Origin: Cryptomeria japonica
Taxonomy: Eukaryota; Streptophyta; Pinopsida; Cupressales; Cupressaceae
NCBI RefSeq assembly: GCF_030272615.1
Contig: NC_081406.1
Span: forward strand, 260,387,386-260,451,385
DNA length: 64,000 nucleotides
Reading direction: 5' to 3'
The notes under the pieces are model-generated. The model made no database searches. It saw nothing but the letters and a program-made list of their open reading frames with translations, and was not told where the DNA came from. Position numbers and translations under genes: made by a program. The stretch's first letter is position 1. The number at the start of each line of letters is the position of its first letter. Shown here in pieces: positions 36,916-48,048 of the stretch.

Positions 36916-37620
36916 AATAAAATGATATATTAAATTTAAAGTTATGAATAGAATATCATACAACCAGACTCCAAGCGAACAAACAACGAGGCTTCGCTAA
37001 AAAGCAAGTGTAAGAGCTTGACCTAACCCTTAGACTATTGCCTAAGTTCTAAAACATATGATGCTATTAAATTTGTAAGGTTATAAGACTGATCTCGATT
37101 GTGACTATAGGAATTACACACTTGATTTCTTTCATGGGTATGTACCGTTCCAAGCTGTTTTACAAGTGATGGTCATCATATACTACCACTACCATGCATA
37201 CAACAAACTTTCATTTCTTTAGGTGACAGGTGTTGTGTAACAACATGGGAACTCTCGCATACCCACCAGTATCATTCTATAGGACATCATCTGTGTTAGT
37301 CTTCCTCTTTCTCTTCCTACCTATTGTTTCCTTCTGAAAAACATATTGCAGGTACTTTGACTCATCATGTTGCTTTGTTGACACTATTTTCCAGATCTGC
37401 TCTACTCATTAAAAACACATTCAAGAAGAATATTGCTCCAGGTTTCCTTGTTTGTCACGGTAATACACCCATGGTTCAATTTCAAACTCTATTCCTCCTA
37501 TTCAATATACAGACACAAATCCATCAGTCAATTTTCTTAGGAGAGCATACATGGTAAAAATCAAAGAGGAAGTTGCAGACAAGAAATAAATTCACTTACT
37601 TCCATAGAAGTACAGACACA
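36916..37620. other. Spacer between GA-rich tracts
   Basis: No supported gene. It contains second copies of two phrases found beside the first GA tract: 'gactgatctc.attgtgact' (near 36444 and 37087) and 'aattcacttacttc' (34260 and 37590). The tract and its edge have therefore been duplicated. Confidence 0.5.
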
Positions 37621-37627
37621 GTTGCAG

Positions 37628-37695
37628 TGGGGTATGGAGAGAGGGAGGGAGAGAAGAAGAGAAAGAGGGATGGGGTATGGAGGAAGGGAGAAGGG

Positions 37696-37749
<54 letters not shown>

Positions 37750-38190
37750 AGATGGTGTATGGAGGAAGGGATAAGGGGAGAGAGGGAGGGATGGGGTATG
37801 GAGGAAGGGAGAAGGGGAGAGAGCGAGGGAGAGAGAGAGAGAGAGGGATGGGGTATGGAGGAAGGGAGAAGGGGAGAGAGAGAGAGAGAGAGGGGCACAT
37901 TGTATGCGTTTGAGAGGGGGAGACAATACACTTACATGTGTATATATATATACGTATATATATATATACATATATATATACATGTATATATATATATACA
38001 TATGTATATATATATACATATATATATGTATATATATATATACATGTATATATATATACATATATATATATACATATATATATATATCTATATACACATA
38101 TTATATATACAATATCATATTATACACGTATTATATATTACATATATTATATGTATATACAAATATTATATATAGAATATCATATTATAC
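37628..38190. repeat. Second GA-rich tract followed by a TA-rich tract
   Basis: 37628-37900 is GA-rich with repeated GGGATGGGGTATGGAGG. 37936-38190 is TATA/CATATA simple sequence. Confidence 0.9.
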
Positions 38191-38192
38191 AA

Positions 38193-38333
38193 TAGCACGT
38201 ACATGATGATTATAGTAAAAAGAGTGCGTACGACTGTTTATAGGAAAACAAGCGTGTACTTGCTGCTTACACCATAAGTACCCCATACGCGCTTTTTAAA
38301 CTTGTAGTATCTTGTACACGCTTTTGATTGTTT
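38193..38333 (-). repeat. Right subterminal motif cluster
   Basis: Variants AGCACGTACATG, GTGCGTACGACTG, AGCGTGTACTTGCTGC, CCCATACGCGCTT and TTGTACACGCTT, with a TATAGGAAAACAAG spacer like that of the left cluster. This pairs the two ends of the element. Confidence 0.7.
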
Positions 38334-39162
38334 AGGCTTGGAAATAGGCCTAGATGACAAAGCTATGGTTTGGAAGTTTGATTTCCCTCCATTTCTCTCA
38401 TTTTTGACGTGTTTTATTTTATCAACTTGGTTTATCGAATTTGTCATCATCAGGTTTACACTTCATCAAGTGGGTATTTCTAAAATTGCCACCATATTTT
38501 CACCCATCTTCTAAGCTTTCTAACCATATAATTTTTTTTCAATTTGAACAACAATAACATATTATTATTGAATTTCTTTTACCAGTGTCTCCATAGTTCT
38601 CACAGACATAAGTGCACCATTTTTTGAATAACTTTTGATATACTTATCCAAATTTAAAAAACTTTATATATTATTGTAGTGCACTTGATTCTTTACAATT
38701 TAAAAAAAAAATTGTATTTTCGATTTGTTTAGTGCAACTTATGCTTCGAACAAGTACCTAATTTTCAGGATGTGCTTGATTGGAAAAATCATAAAAATAA
38801 AATACTCAACAAAAAATTACAAAAAAATACACATCTTCCAGTGCTCACTCTTAACTATCTTTCTGCCAAAGGATTTGACAAAATACTAAATCTAACTATG
38901 ACTTTTTTGATGCGCACGTCAGACACTATGTTATGTTTTTCAGAAAAAATCAGGGTCATTTTTTCGTGTGCGAAGGATTTGACCCCCTTAATCTTATCCA
39001 ATTTTGAAAAAGTTTAGTAGTTTGGAAACTAGATTCAGAATACTACAATATTTTTTCTTTGATTATCTTCATATCTTAAGTGGATGACTTTCAAATTTTG
39101 CCTCCAAGTTTAGGTTCCCCTGATTTCAGAAAAAAAAGTGTCCACTTATACCCACCTTTTTT
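38334..39162. other. Noncoding right arm of the DNA transposon
   Basis: AT-rich. I see no gene. An open frame at 38772-39017 has no recognisable motif. Confidence 0.5.
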
Positions 39163-39186
39163 ACCACCATCTTTGTGCACTTACCC
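39163..39186 (-). repeat. Right terminal inverted repeat
   Basis: The reverse complement begins GGGTAAGTGCACAAAGATGG and continues TGGT. Target copy ACAT follows at 39187-39190. The inner block AAGTGGACAC is present after a spacer of about 16 bp. Confidence 0.9.
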
Positions 39187-39740
39187 ACATAATATTTAAT
39201 TTATTAATAAAAGGGATTTTATTTTATTTATTTTAAAAATATAGAGAACAATAAATGCAATTAATTTAATTTATTTTCTGCTAAATTTAAATAAAATTAT
39301 TTTTCTAATATAATGCAACTTTGCAACTAAATTTAATTACTTCATTTAATTAATTAAATTCATAATCACCAATGCATAATAATACATAATTTAAATATAC
39401 CCACTATGAAATAATGCCATAAATTTAATTAAATAATTAAATCCACTAGGACCCGCAAACTGAGAAAACCCAAACGAAGACTCAAAAAATATCAACCAAC
39501 AACACTCGAAGGCCGAACAAACAGACTGGATGACCAACCGACGACACTCACAAGAGTGTAACTGGGGTAAAATTAAGGTCAACCACTATCTCCTCCACTC
39601 CCGTCAGACAAATAAGGCACGAAAAAAACCTATGAAGCCAGGTGGAGACGATACCCCGTACCTACCCTGTACTTGTACCTGCAATATCCTACATCATCGA
39701 GCCACGCATACATATATACAAACATAGAATACATGGCATA
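39187..39740 (-). repeat. Right LTR of Ty3 element, segment 2
   Basis: Resumes at AATATTTAATTTATT, collinear with about 16664 of the left LTR. It lacks about 140 bp present there (roughly 16695-16830). The missing piece is bounded in the left LTR by two copies of ATTTTATTTTA, as expected for a deletion between short direct repeats. Confidence 0.85.
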
Positions 39741-40809
39741 TGTTGGTATTTTGGTATGGTTTTGTCATTGATGTCAACACCTACTAAAACACTAGCACTC
39801 TAGAGATCCAGCAACATTCACCGGCAAGCAAGTAACTATTGCACAGTTATTGGTATATGGTTCACCTACAGGATATAATGATCACCGGCACTTGGAATGA
39901 TATGGAAGACACTTGGTAATGTCAAAGACATCGTGTGGACACTTTGTTTTGAAGAATTAATCATTGGTATATTCATATTTGCATATTTGCTTTTACCGGC
40001 AAATAGGTCCAGGGTTACCTAGGGTTACACCGGCAGGTTTATCTTTTCCAGATCAGCATTGCACGCTATGGAGATGATTTATTATTGATATAAATGCATT
40101 AAGCCGACATGTTTAATCGGTTATTGCATCAGACATTATATTGTTTGTAAAATGTTTTTATTGTAATATCTTGTAGAGCCGACCTACTAAAATTGGTCTT
40201 AGGTTATGGTATAAATGTAAGATCTTATTTGTAAGATCGAATGTGGAATGCGAAAAATAATTGTGAGAAGGTATATGCGAGATTAAGCAGAGCTATACAC
40301 GAAGACATCATTTGAAGGTGAAGCTAGGTTTTTGTGAAAGCTTATCAGCATTACACCGGTACTGAATCCAGCATATGAAGATGATATTTTGTGCAGTACA
40401 TTCTTATTGGATTTAACCATCCAACTGTAGTCAGTGTGACTCCCATTTTGTGATTGAGCAGTGAACTCTAGTCTGTTGGCCTTTCTGCATGTGCAGACCC
40501 CATTTATGTACACTTACTATCTGCAGTAGTATCATCTAATTGTGGGTAAGGTTTCCCACCGTGGTTTTTCCCCTTATAGGGTTTCCACGTACAAATATTG
40601 GTGTTATGTGTTGTGGATGACTTTATGTTTATGTTTTATGCATTAATCTTTATCGGTATAGCAATTAACTGTTAACACTATCTACCGGCATACTTAACTG
40701 GTTTACCGATATTAAGCATTAAGTTGGTTAAGTTGTTTTTTGTTTGAATTTATTTGACAATTGATTCACCCCCCCCCCCCCCTCTCTCAGTTGTCTCTGG
40801 GACCTAATA
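39741..40809 (+). mobile_element. Solo LTR, 1069 bp
   Basis: Starts TGTTGGTATT and ends CTAATA (expected CTAACA). It is flanked by GCATA at 39736-39740 and 40810-40814. The left LTR shows the unfilled site near 17330. There is no internal element sequence, so the copy was reduced to one LTR by recombination. It is related to the LTR at 2530-3292. Confidence 0.9.
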
Positions 40810-41143
40810 GCATACACACCGATGAAGGAGAGTCGTGATGTTCCCTATCTCACCAGAGTGAGTGAAGGAAAAGCATCCCCTTGCATCTAATACACTTGCA
40901 AATACGCAACATATAATTACACATCGCATAGATAAGGTAAAGTGTCAGTTCATAACAATAATCCATAAAATACCACAAATCACAAGTACTGAAATACTAT
41001 GAATAAAGTATGCATCCCATATCCAAATAAAGCATGAAATAATGTCATATAAGTTTGAATAACACAAAATGGTAATGTATCCACTTAAAGTAAACAATAG
41101 CAAAATATGAGTCTAATAAGTTCAATCGAGGAGGGGTACTACA
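40810..41143 (-). repeat. Right LTR of Ty3 element, segment 3
   Basis: Collinear with 17330-17663; ends GGGTACTACA. Flanking ACCAG follows. Confidence 0.88.
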
Positions 41144-43404
41144 ACCAGGATGTTGCAGGTCCACACCATTGAAATGGTAGAGAGGTACAATTTCTGGCCC
41201 TGCTACTACTGTCGGTAGCTCTATTGCATGAAATATAATGAATTATGCTAGTGCTTCAAGCCCTACAAAGGATTAAGTTCCTCTTTATGTTTATCTTGCT
41301 CATTTTATATTACTTGCAAACTTGAATATTGCGATGGTATCTACTTTTGTTACAAATAGTTTTGAAGTTGCAGTTCACCACCACAATTGGAATCATTATA
41401 TTTCTTCTATGACTTGTAGAAATAGGCCTATTTCTCTCATTTCATGCTTTCAAGTTTCAACATTAGAGGTACACCACCTTGAGTATCTATTTGATTATTT
41501 CGCTTGTTGCTTTTGTTGCCTTTTGTTAATATTTAAAATATGACAAGGATATCACATGTTGAGGTATCCTAGTTAATCACACTCCTATTGTAATATATCA
41601 AAAAAAATTCCAGCATAGCAATTAATCTCAGCAAGGTTCTCTATAAACAAGTGCTTTAAAATTTGTGATACTTCAAACTATAATATCACATAGAAGAATG
41701 ATTCTTTTACAACAATTATCATAGTTAAGGAAAGAATCAAACTAATGTAAGCAAGCATTCTTATTACCAGATAAACACCACACTCTAAAGATTAATATTA
41801 AAAAGACTGAAGTATGTGCAAATAGCATTACAAATATGAGTAAAGACCAAACACAACAAATTGTCTATTCTTCTGTTGTAAAGCAAAATTGGTTGCCAAT
41901 AGAAACTTGCTTTTACAACACAAAAATCTAAGGTTAAAACTTGAAATCTAGATAGAAAAGTTTGAGTCTGAGTACCAAAATCTGCTGCTAAGAATAATCC
42001 TGATAACATGTGTATTGAAACAAACATGGGTGTGTGAGCTTAAAAGTGCTAAATCTGAAAGAAAATAGAATCTGAAGACTTAAGCAAAAGGCCAGAATCT
42101 CAATTCTTTCTTTTCAAATGGAATCCGGAGCTTATCAAAAAGATCCAAACTACTCAAACAAGAATATCATAAAAAATTAAAAAATTACTGAAACCACACA
42201 ATAATATTATTATAATACTTATCTATCATCAAAAAGAATAAAAAAAAAAATAAGGCACAAAGAAACTTTATCAAGAATGTATTGAAACCTATTTAGGGTT
42301 TAGGAACCTCTATGATTTAATCTCCTTTGTCCAAACAAGATGTCAAATCAAGCACATAATGTAAATGCCTGCTTCTAAGTGCTTGTACATGCATTTTAGA
42401 TGGAATCCTTTTGTCCAATGACTGAAGATTCCAAGTAGATATGGTCCAATGTCAATAACAATTGTTATTTAAAGTTAAAAATAGATTTAGACGATTATTA
42501 GTATGTTATTGATATTGAATCGTGGACTGTCTGATACCTTATGACTGAAGATCTTGTATCAACGGGGAGATATGGATCTTGCTACCACTAATCTGCCCAA
42601 AAAAAGCCAAATGCCAACATTTGATTTTAAAATATAATTAAGATATTTTATTTCTTGTTTCATGTGCCTCCAAATAGGTGGCAACAAATCCTTGAACTTG
42701 ATTAACACAGATTTATTCGGCAAGCAAAAGAGATTTATTCAATATAATTTTACTTTATATCTCATCCTAGTGCCGATGAGTATCAATCTCAACCTTACAA
42801 AATACAGGACATAATTAACTAACAAGTCCTTAATAATATGTTTGGATACACCCTTCCAAGGGACATACCTCTCCAAAATTTCCAAAAAAATTCCAACTAG
42901 TCTAGCCATAAAAACTAAAGAATGCATACTTTCGAGGGACTGCCTTAAATTATAATTGACTAATTGGTATCTTCCCTACAACTTATGTCTATTTGACTAA
43001 ACATGTGCATTTCACGACATTCTCTTTAATTCCTCTTTGTGTTCACAAATATGTATCCATCCCTCAAGCTGCACACTAAGGTATCATAGAGTAAAGTTTG
43101 CAATTGAGAACGAAGGAATCGTGTCAATGTCATGTCATAAAAGCTATATCAAGCAAAAGATTTTACATGACGGAATTTCTTTAGGTAATCACCAAAATCA
43201 GTTCAATTGTACTTATACGAATTCAATCAATTATGTAAGTTCAACATTGACAAATAAAATTAATTTTAGCACAAGAAACAATATTCAGCCATCTAAACAA
43301 GTACCCAGAAAAAAGATACAAAAATCTGAATCTATTACAAACAATTTATTTTGTTCCACCTCAAACCCTAAATGGAAAATTCAAAAATCAAAGCAACATT
43401 TTAC
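41144..43404. other. Flanking AT-rich DNA, no confident gene
   Basis: No gene is supported. A minus-strand patch near 42310-42425 could read as coding (a phrase with LRSRHLHYVLDL) but is too short to name. If 43405-44025 is part of a host gene, its next exons should be sought here. Confidence 0.4.
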
Positions 43405-44025
43405 CTCTGCCACGACACAAGCTGATCAATGAGCACCAAAAGCTTACGATATTCAACAACCTTGAGATTGCTTTCTCCGGTGCAAACGATCGGTTCTGAA
43501 ACCAGACCAAGCACCAACCCCACAAGACCTAAATCTGCAGTCTCTACCAGCTTCCCACATTAATCGACCCCGTGATTAAGTTCCTTCTTCTTCACCGAGC
43601 CTTTCCTAACAAAATCCATGAATTCTTTTTTCCCTCTTTCATCCTTACAAAAGATATTCACCTTCAACTTGACTGTAACCCAGCATTCCTCCCTTGCTTC
43701 AGTAAATCGATTCCATGCCATCAAAAGTCTCACCATCCAATACCTCTGAACTTATATTTCATGGCGATTCCCTACAGGACATGGTCGTAGGGCATCGAGA
43801 AAATCCTTAGAGAATTTCAGTGCTCTAAAAAATTCTTCGGCTCTTTTCTGCTCCGTTTCTGAAGCTGAAATTCCGTGGGCTAAATTTTGGTAAGAAACCT
43901 TCAAGAAATGACCCAAAAATGGTACAAACGCTTGGCAAGCCCACAATTTTTTTCTGTGGACCCTTCAAACCCTAGTACCCCATTAAGAGGCTCGAGATAG
44001 CTTCTCAGCTCGATATAGAGGCCAT
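43405..44025 (-). pseudogene. Decayed coding exon resembling the plant separase N-terminus
   Basis: One minus-strand frame covers 43946-43405 with two TAA stops (43752-43754, 43560-43562), each one C-to-T change from CAA. It ends in a good donor, GGCAGAG then GTAAAA. Upstream, MASISS begins at 44025 and runs with a TGA (44005-44007) and a TAG (43972-43974) to an A7 run at 43947-43953, where the frame is off by one. Readable blocks are AFVPFLGHFLKV, ASETEQKRAEEFFRAL, IN-type QVQRYWMVRLL after a stop, FTEAREECWVTVKLK, and VEYRKLLVLIDQLVSW. The block order and the QVQR and LVLIDQLVSW patches recall the helical N-terminal domain of plant separase, the cohesin-cutting protease. That is from memory, without alignment. 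The protease domain is absent. Confidence 0.5.
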
Positions 44026-44260
44026 TCGAGTTTTCTGCTTTGGAAATAATGGCATCCATTGAGAGCTCTAATGATGCGCGATTAACTTTGAGGTAATGGT
44101 TGCAGGTTTTCGTCTGTGTTGGGATCTGATTTTGTGTGGTGTAAGTCTCTGCTCCTGGAGTGGCGAGAAGAAACCCTCCCCTGAATTCAAAAGAAGGGCA
44201 GCAAAAAAATTTCTCAATTTCAAATCTCCGAATGTATTCAGAATCACTTTTTTAATTATT

Positions 44261-44917
44261 ATGTGAGAGGCATCATCTACAATGACATCAAAATGTCCCT
44301 AAACAAAAATCTATTTTTAAACAATTTTACATACAAATGATAGGTAAATGTATGAAATATGTCATGTTTCAGTTTTTGTGGAGGTGTTATTTTATTACTC
44401 CAAATAAAATAGAACCTTTGCCATTTATTTCATGCTAATTTGCAACTTTTTGCATGCAAGACTTTAATGGATTTGTATTCTTGATGTTTAGTATTTTAGA
44501 AGAACATTTATATTACAAATGATTCTTTTCTATTATAAGATATCTCTCGGTATATTTTACATAATTTTTTTAAATATAAGTATACTAGTTATGTCGAGAG
44601 GCATCTACAATGACATCAAAATGTTCGTAAACAAAAATCCATTTTGGAAACAATTTGACATGCAAATGATGGGTAAATGCATGAAATATGTCATGTTTCA
44701 GCTTTTGTGGAGGTGTTATTTTATTACTCCAAATAAAATAGAACCCTCGTCACTTGTCTCTAGCTAGATTCACAGCTTTTTGCATGAGGACTTTGATGGA
44801 TTTTATTTTTGGTGTTTAGTATTTTAGAAGAACATTTATTTTACAGATGATTCTCGTCTATTATAAGATATCTATCGGCATATTTTACATAAATTTTTTA
44901 AATATAAGTATACTAGT
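44261..44917 (+). repeat. Tandem pair of an interspersed 330-bp repeat
   Basis: Two adjacent copies start at 44261 and 44591. Each has 'gaggcat..tctacaatgacatcaaaatg', a TTTTGTGGAGGTGTTATTTT block and ends AAGTATACTAGTT. A third copy is at 57026-57357. No terminal inverted repeats were seen. Confidence 0.9.
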
Positions 44918-46130
44918 TGTAATAACATTTATAAATGGTGGAGAAGAGGTAAAATGTATAGGTATTAAAGCCAAGATAGGAAAAGAATCCAATAGAGATG
45001 GGATTCAAATTGTTCTTTGATCAAACTTATAGTTTTATATCATTTTTGTTTAAAAAAATTGTTCTTTGATCAAACTTGGACATTAAAGACAAGATAGCCT
45101 ATTGAAGGATAGACTAGTGGGATTCTTGATCGAAGGAGATTTTTCAGCCTACCTCTCAAAGTTGGGAGTAATGATATGAGAATTCAATAATAGATCATAA
45201 CTATTATGATAAATTCTTTGATTTAATACTAGCCAGACAATTATCTGGTCATTTATTTAGTCATTTATTTGTCTATGTATAGTATTGAGATCCTTGATCA
45301 TTTTACTCTCTGGAGGCTGCAAATATGCCCCTTAAATGTCTGAGATTTCGGCCTTAATGACTACCCTGCTGGTTGTTTCAAGTGATGGGCATGTATAAAG
45401 GAACAAGCTTATGGCACAATTTTGCACAACTTCTTGAAGTCTTTATTTTTTTATACAAAATCTCTCTGTGACTTATGAAACGAAACATACATCAGATCAC
45501 TTGATTACCCTCCTCCTTGTGTTCAAATTCGGGGTTGTCTTTACACAGTAAAAATGCCCTTGACTTCTACAAAACATTGTCATTTCTCTATTTCTATCTT
45601 AATGCACAGGCTTTGGGGAGAAAATCTTTAAAAAAGAACAAGAATAAAATCTCCTCTATATTTCTAAGTAGCTTGAAGTTAGAGCTTTCAATGATATAAA
45701 AAACTCTAAATCTAAAATATTCACTATTACATGGGGAAACACCATAAAATCTTTTCCTATGAAGAAATAAGGTTTTAAAAGGTTTAAAACCTCACCTTTT
45801 GCATGAATCAAACTATTGAATTGGAACTTTGAGAGACTCTTAAGTGCCCTTTTAGGAGTTTTGTTTAGTTTCCTCTATGCATGAAACCTTGCATGCCACA
45901 AATCACTATTCTTTAACAAGCTTTTGATGATAAAACTGCAGTATAGAAAGGTTTGCATGCAATCTGTTTGCAATATTGCTAAATACAGTTTTTGCAGAAC
46001 CAAAACGCAGTCAAAATGTCGCCTGGGTTAATGTATGCTAGAATATTTGGCGCCAGTAAAGTGCCGACCAAAAATGGCACCTAGCATGAAATTTCACTAA
46101 AAGAATTTTTTTCATTTACCGCCATCCATT
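44918..46130. other. AT-rich sequence left of the LINE, no confident gene
   Basis: No coding sequence is supported. Near 45225-45275 is a phrase with TCATTTATTTAGTCATTTATTT, the same subterminal motif as the CACTA-like ends at 54700-54912, in the same orientation. A small open frame near 45517-45699 has no recognisable motif. Confidence 0.4.
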
Positions 46131-46390
46131 TTTTTATTTATGTTTTAATTAAGACAATTAGAATATTTTTTAATTTTTAATTTAAGATAATATATATAAA
46201 GAATAATTTAATATTTAAGGTAAAATATTTATTTTATCTTCAAAAATTGTTTTAAATCCAAGTGAAATTGTTACACTTTTATTCTTATTATATTTTTAAT
46301 AGAAATAAAAAAATATATAATATAATACATTTGCTAATAAAATAATTTATTTTTAATAAATATAAATAATATTGAAATGATAAATAATTA
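46131..46390 (-). repeat. Inverted arm shared with 55510-55760
   Basis: The reverse complement matches 55510-55760 well, including GTATTATATTATAT and TTAAAAATATAATAAGAATA. It is internal sequence of a CACTA-like element that was split by the LINE. Confidence 0.75.
46369..46389 (+). repeat. LINE target duplication, left copy
   Basis: ATATTGAAATGATAAATAAT and one more T match 54608-54628 with a single G/A difference. Confidence 0.85.
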
Positions 46391-46425
46391 AATAATTAAT
46401 CTTTTTATCCTTAGGAATTAAAAAA

Positions 46426-48048
46426 ATGGCTCTGCAAAATATCGCTGAAAGGAGCAGGTGAAATATTTTTTTGGAAAAACGCGACAATGAGGTTCCTTCG
46501 ACATCTGGAAGGGCTCCCCCTCTACTGGACAGCGCATGGCAAGTTGTGAAAAATAGAAAAACCATTAACGCGGAAAGGAGGATGGAAAGAATGTTGAACT
46601 AGGTCTGGGCAGTTCCTATCACTACACGAATTCCACCCTTTGCCACTAATGCGAACAGGGTGTCGTTAGGGTTTAAGGCGAACAATGACTGGCCTCAACA
46701 CGGCCTGCAAAGAAGCTAGGCAGAGGGTTATCTAAAACCGACCAGAATTGGGGAACCCACATTGCAGAAATTTTCCAAATCTGAAAACAATTATGCAGTA
46801 CAGAAAATATGGAAAGAACCGAAAACGCAGGGTAATAAACAGGTCGAGATAAATTCAAAACACCCTAGGATGGAGCCCATCAAAATCCTAACTCCGGATA
46901 CCACTACGGAGCTAAGGAGTTACTGTGCTAAGCACGGATTATTTGCCAAATGGGAAGGCAGTGGGCAATCTTCCTCAGAAATAGCTGACTGGTGGAGAAA
47001 AAAAATTTGCGGCCAAGTAAGTATAACAGCCCTAACTAATAAATACATCTTTATTGAATGCTATGAAGAATCATTGAAAATTAGAATGCTCGAAGGAGAA
47101 CAAGTGTTTTATAAGGGAATGAATTTTAAATTTTTAGATTGGAAACCTAAATTTGATTCGGATAGACACGAATTCGGCACAGAATCTAGATGGATAATCA
47201 TACAAAACATTCTGATAGAGCTAATGCATGTTAAGATTTTGATGGAAATAGGCAATAGCTTAGGCAGTTTTGTAGCCCTAGAAAAAAATTGGATAGACAA
47301 CTCTGACATTAAAATTCTAATAGATATGGAAAGAAACAATAAGGATTTAAGAAGCATATCCATTAATACGATGAATGGGAACTATAATTTAAATCCAAAA
47401 TGGTTTAATGGCAAGATATCGGAAGAAATATGGGCCATAAACACTAATGTCAGAAAAACTCAGGTCAAGAAAACAAAAAAGGCTAAAAAACCAGATAACA
47501 AGGTCGACATTCAATTTAACGATGAAATAGGTGGATTCATCGTCACAAATACACAATGTGGTGAAAAACCGGGGCTGCAAGCTTGCTCCCAAAGCATCAA
47601 ATCTGTCAATAATAAGCAGATCCATGCATCGCCTGAAAAAGAAATCCAAAAGGAGCTGCATGAGGTCATTGATGGCCTGATGGAAAAATTTGCAGAAGAG
47701 ATAGCAGATGAAATGTTGAAGAAAGATAAGATAGCAGAAAACACATGCCATTCAAATGGACATATTCAAGCGGTAGAAAACCCTCAAGCAAAGGAAACTG
47801 AAAATAATAGTGTAGAAGGGGTTCCAGAGATACAAAACATGGAGGACCTATCCCCTATGGTAGAAGGAATGAACAAAGAGGAAGAAAGAAACTTTATAAT
47901 CAAGGAATTAATGAATATACAGGAGGAGGAAAGATCGGGGGATGCAAACACAAACTTGGGAGAGCTACCCAATAAAGGTATTATGATGGTAGATGGAGAT
48001 AAAGAGAACCCAGACTGTGGTAAACTCGGCAGCAATAAAAGGGAGTGA
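46426..48048 (+). pseudogene. LINE ORF1 (DUF4283-type RNA-binding protein)
   Basis: The ATG at 46426 is in frame with the long open stretch 46762-48048, separated by TGA and two TAG stops before 46762. The region 47000-47400 follows the DUF4283 pattern of plant L1 ORF1: a TNKYIFIECYEE strand, the FKFLDWKPKFD block, a RWIIIQNI strand, and a LMEIGNSLGSFVALEKN helix. The C-terminal third is acidic and repetitive. I saw no CCHC zinc knuckle. ORF1 proteins coat LINE RNA and help target it. Confidence 0.85.

Larger units (their letters stand above)
25891..39186. mobile_element. 13.3-kb DNA transposon with TIRs and two convergent genes
   Basis: It sits exactly between two ACAT copies inside an LTR whose intact partner gives the empty site. 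The ends are inverted repeats beginning GGGTA. It contains a spliced plus-strand gene (26291-28883), a 358-bp tandem array, a 76-bp array, a decayed DDE-transposase-like gene on the minus strand (32722-34116), subterminal motif clusters and long GA-rich tracts. The boundaries are firm. The superfamily is not settled: a 4-bp duplication excludes the common plant hAT, Mutator and CACTA patterns and recalls Sola-type elements. Confidence 0.9.
13779..41143 (-). mobile_element. Ty3 chromovirus, complete but nested and decayed
   Basis: The left LTR is 13779-17663, the internal region 17664-22670 and the right LTR 22671-41143 (interrupted). Both LTRs start TGTAATGCCC and end GTACTACA on the plus strand. 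The flanks are ACTAG (13774-13778) and ACCAG (41144-41148), a 5-bp target duplication with one substitution. On the minus strand the order is primer site, gag, zinc knuckle, protease, reverse transcriptase, RNase H, integrase, chromodomain-like tail and polypurine tract. Without later insertions the element would be about 13 kb. Confidence 0.9.

Noticed and set aside
42310-42425. Minus-strand coding-like patch with LRSRHLHYVLDL
   Set aside because: Short, no clear splice sites, cannot be tied to the separase-like exon or to a known family.
44049-44095. Plus-strand ATG with 15 codons and a GTAATG donor, opposite the separase-like start
   Set aside because: Too short, and overlaps a better-supported minus-strand frame; no further exon seen.
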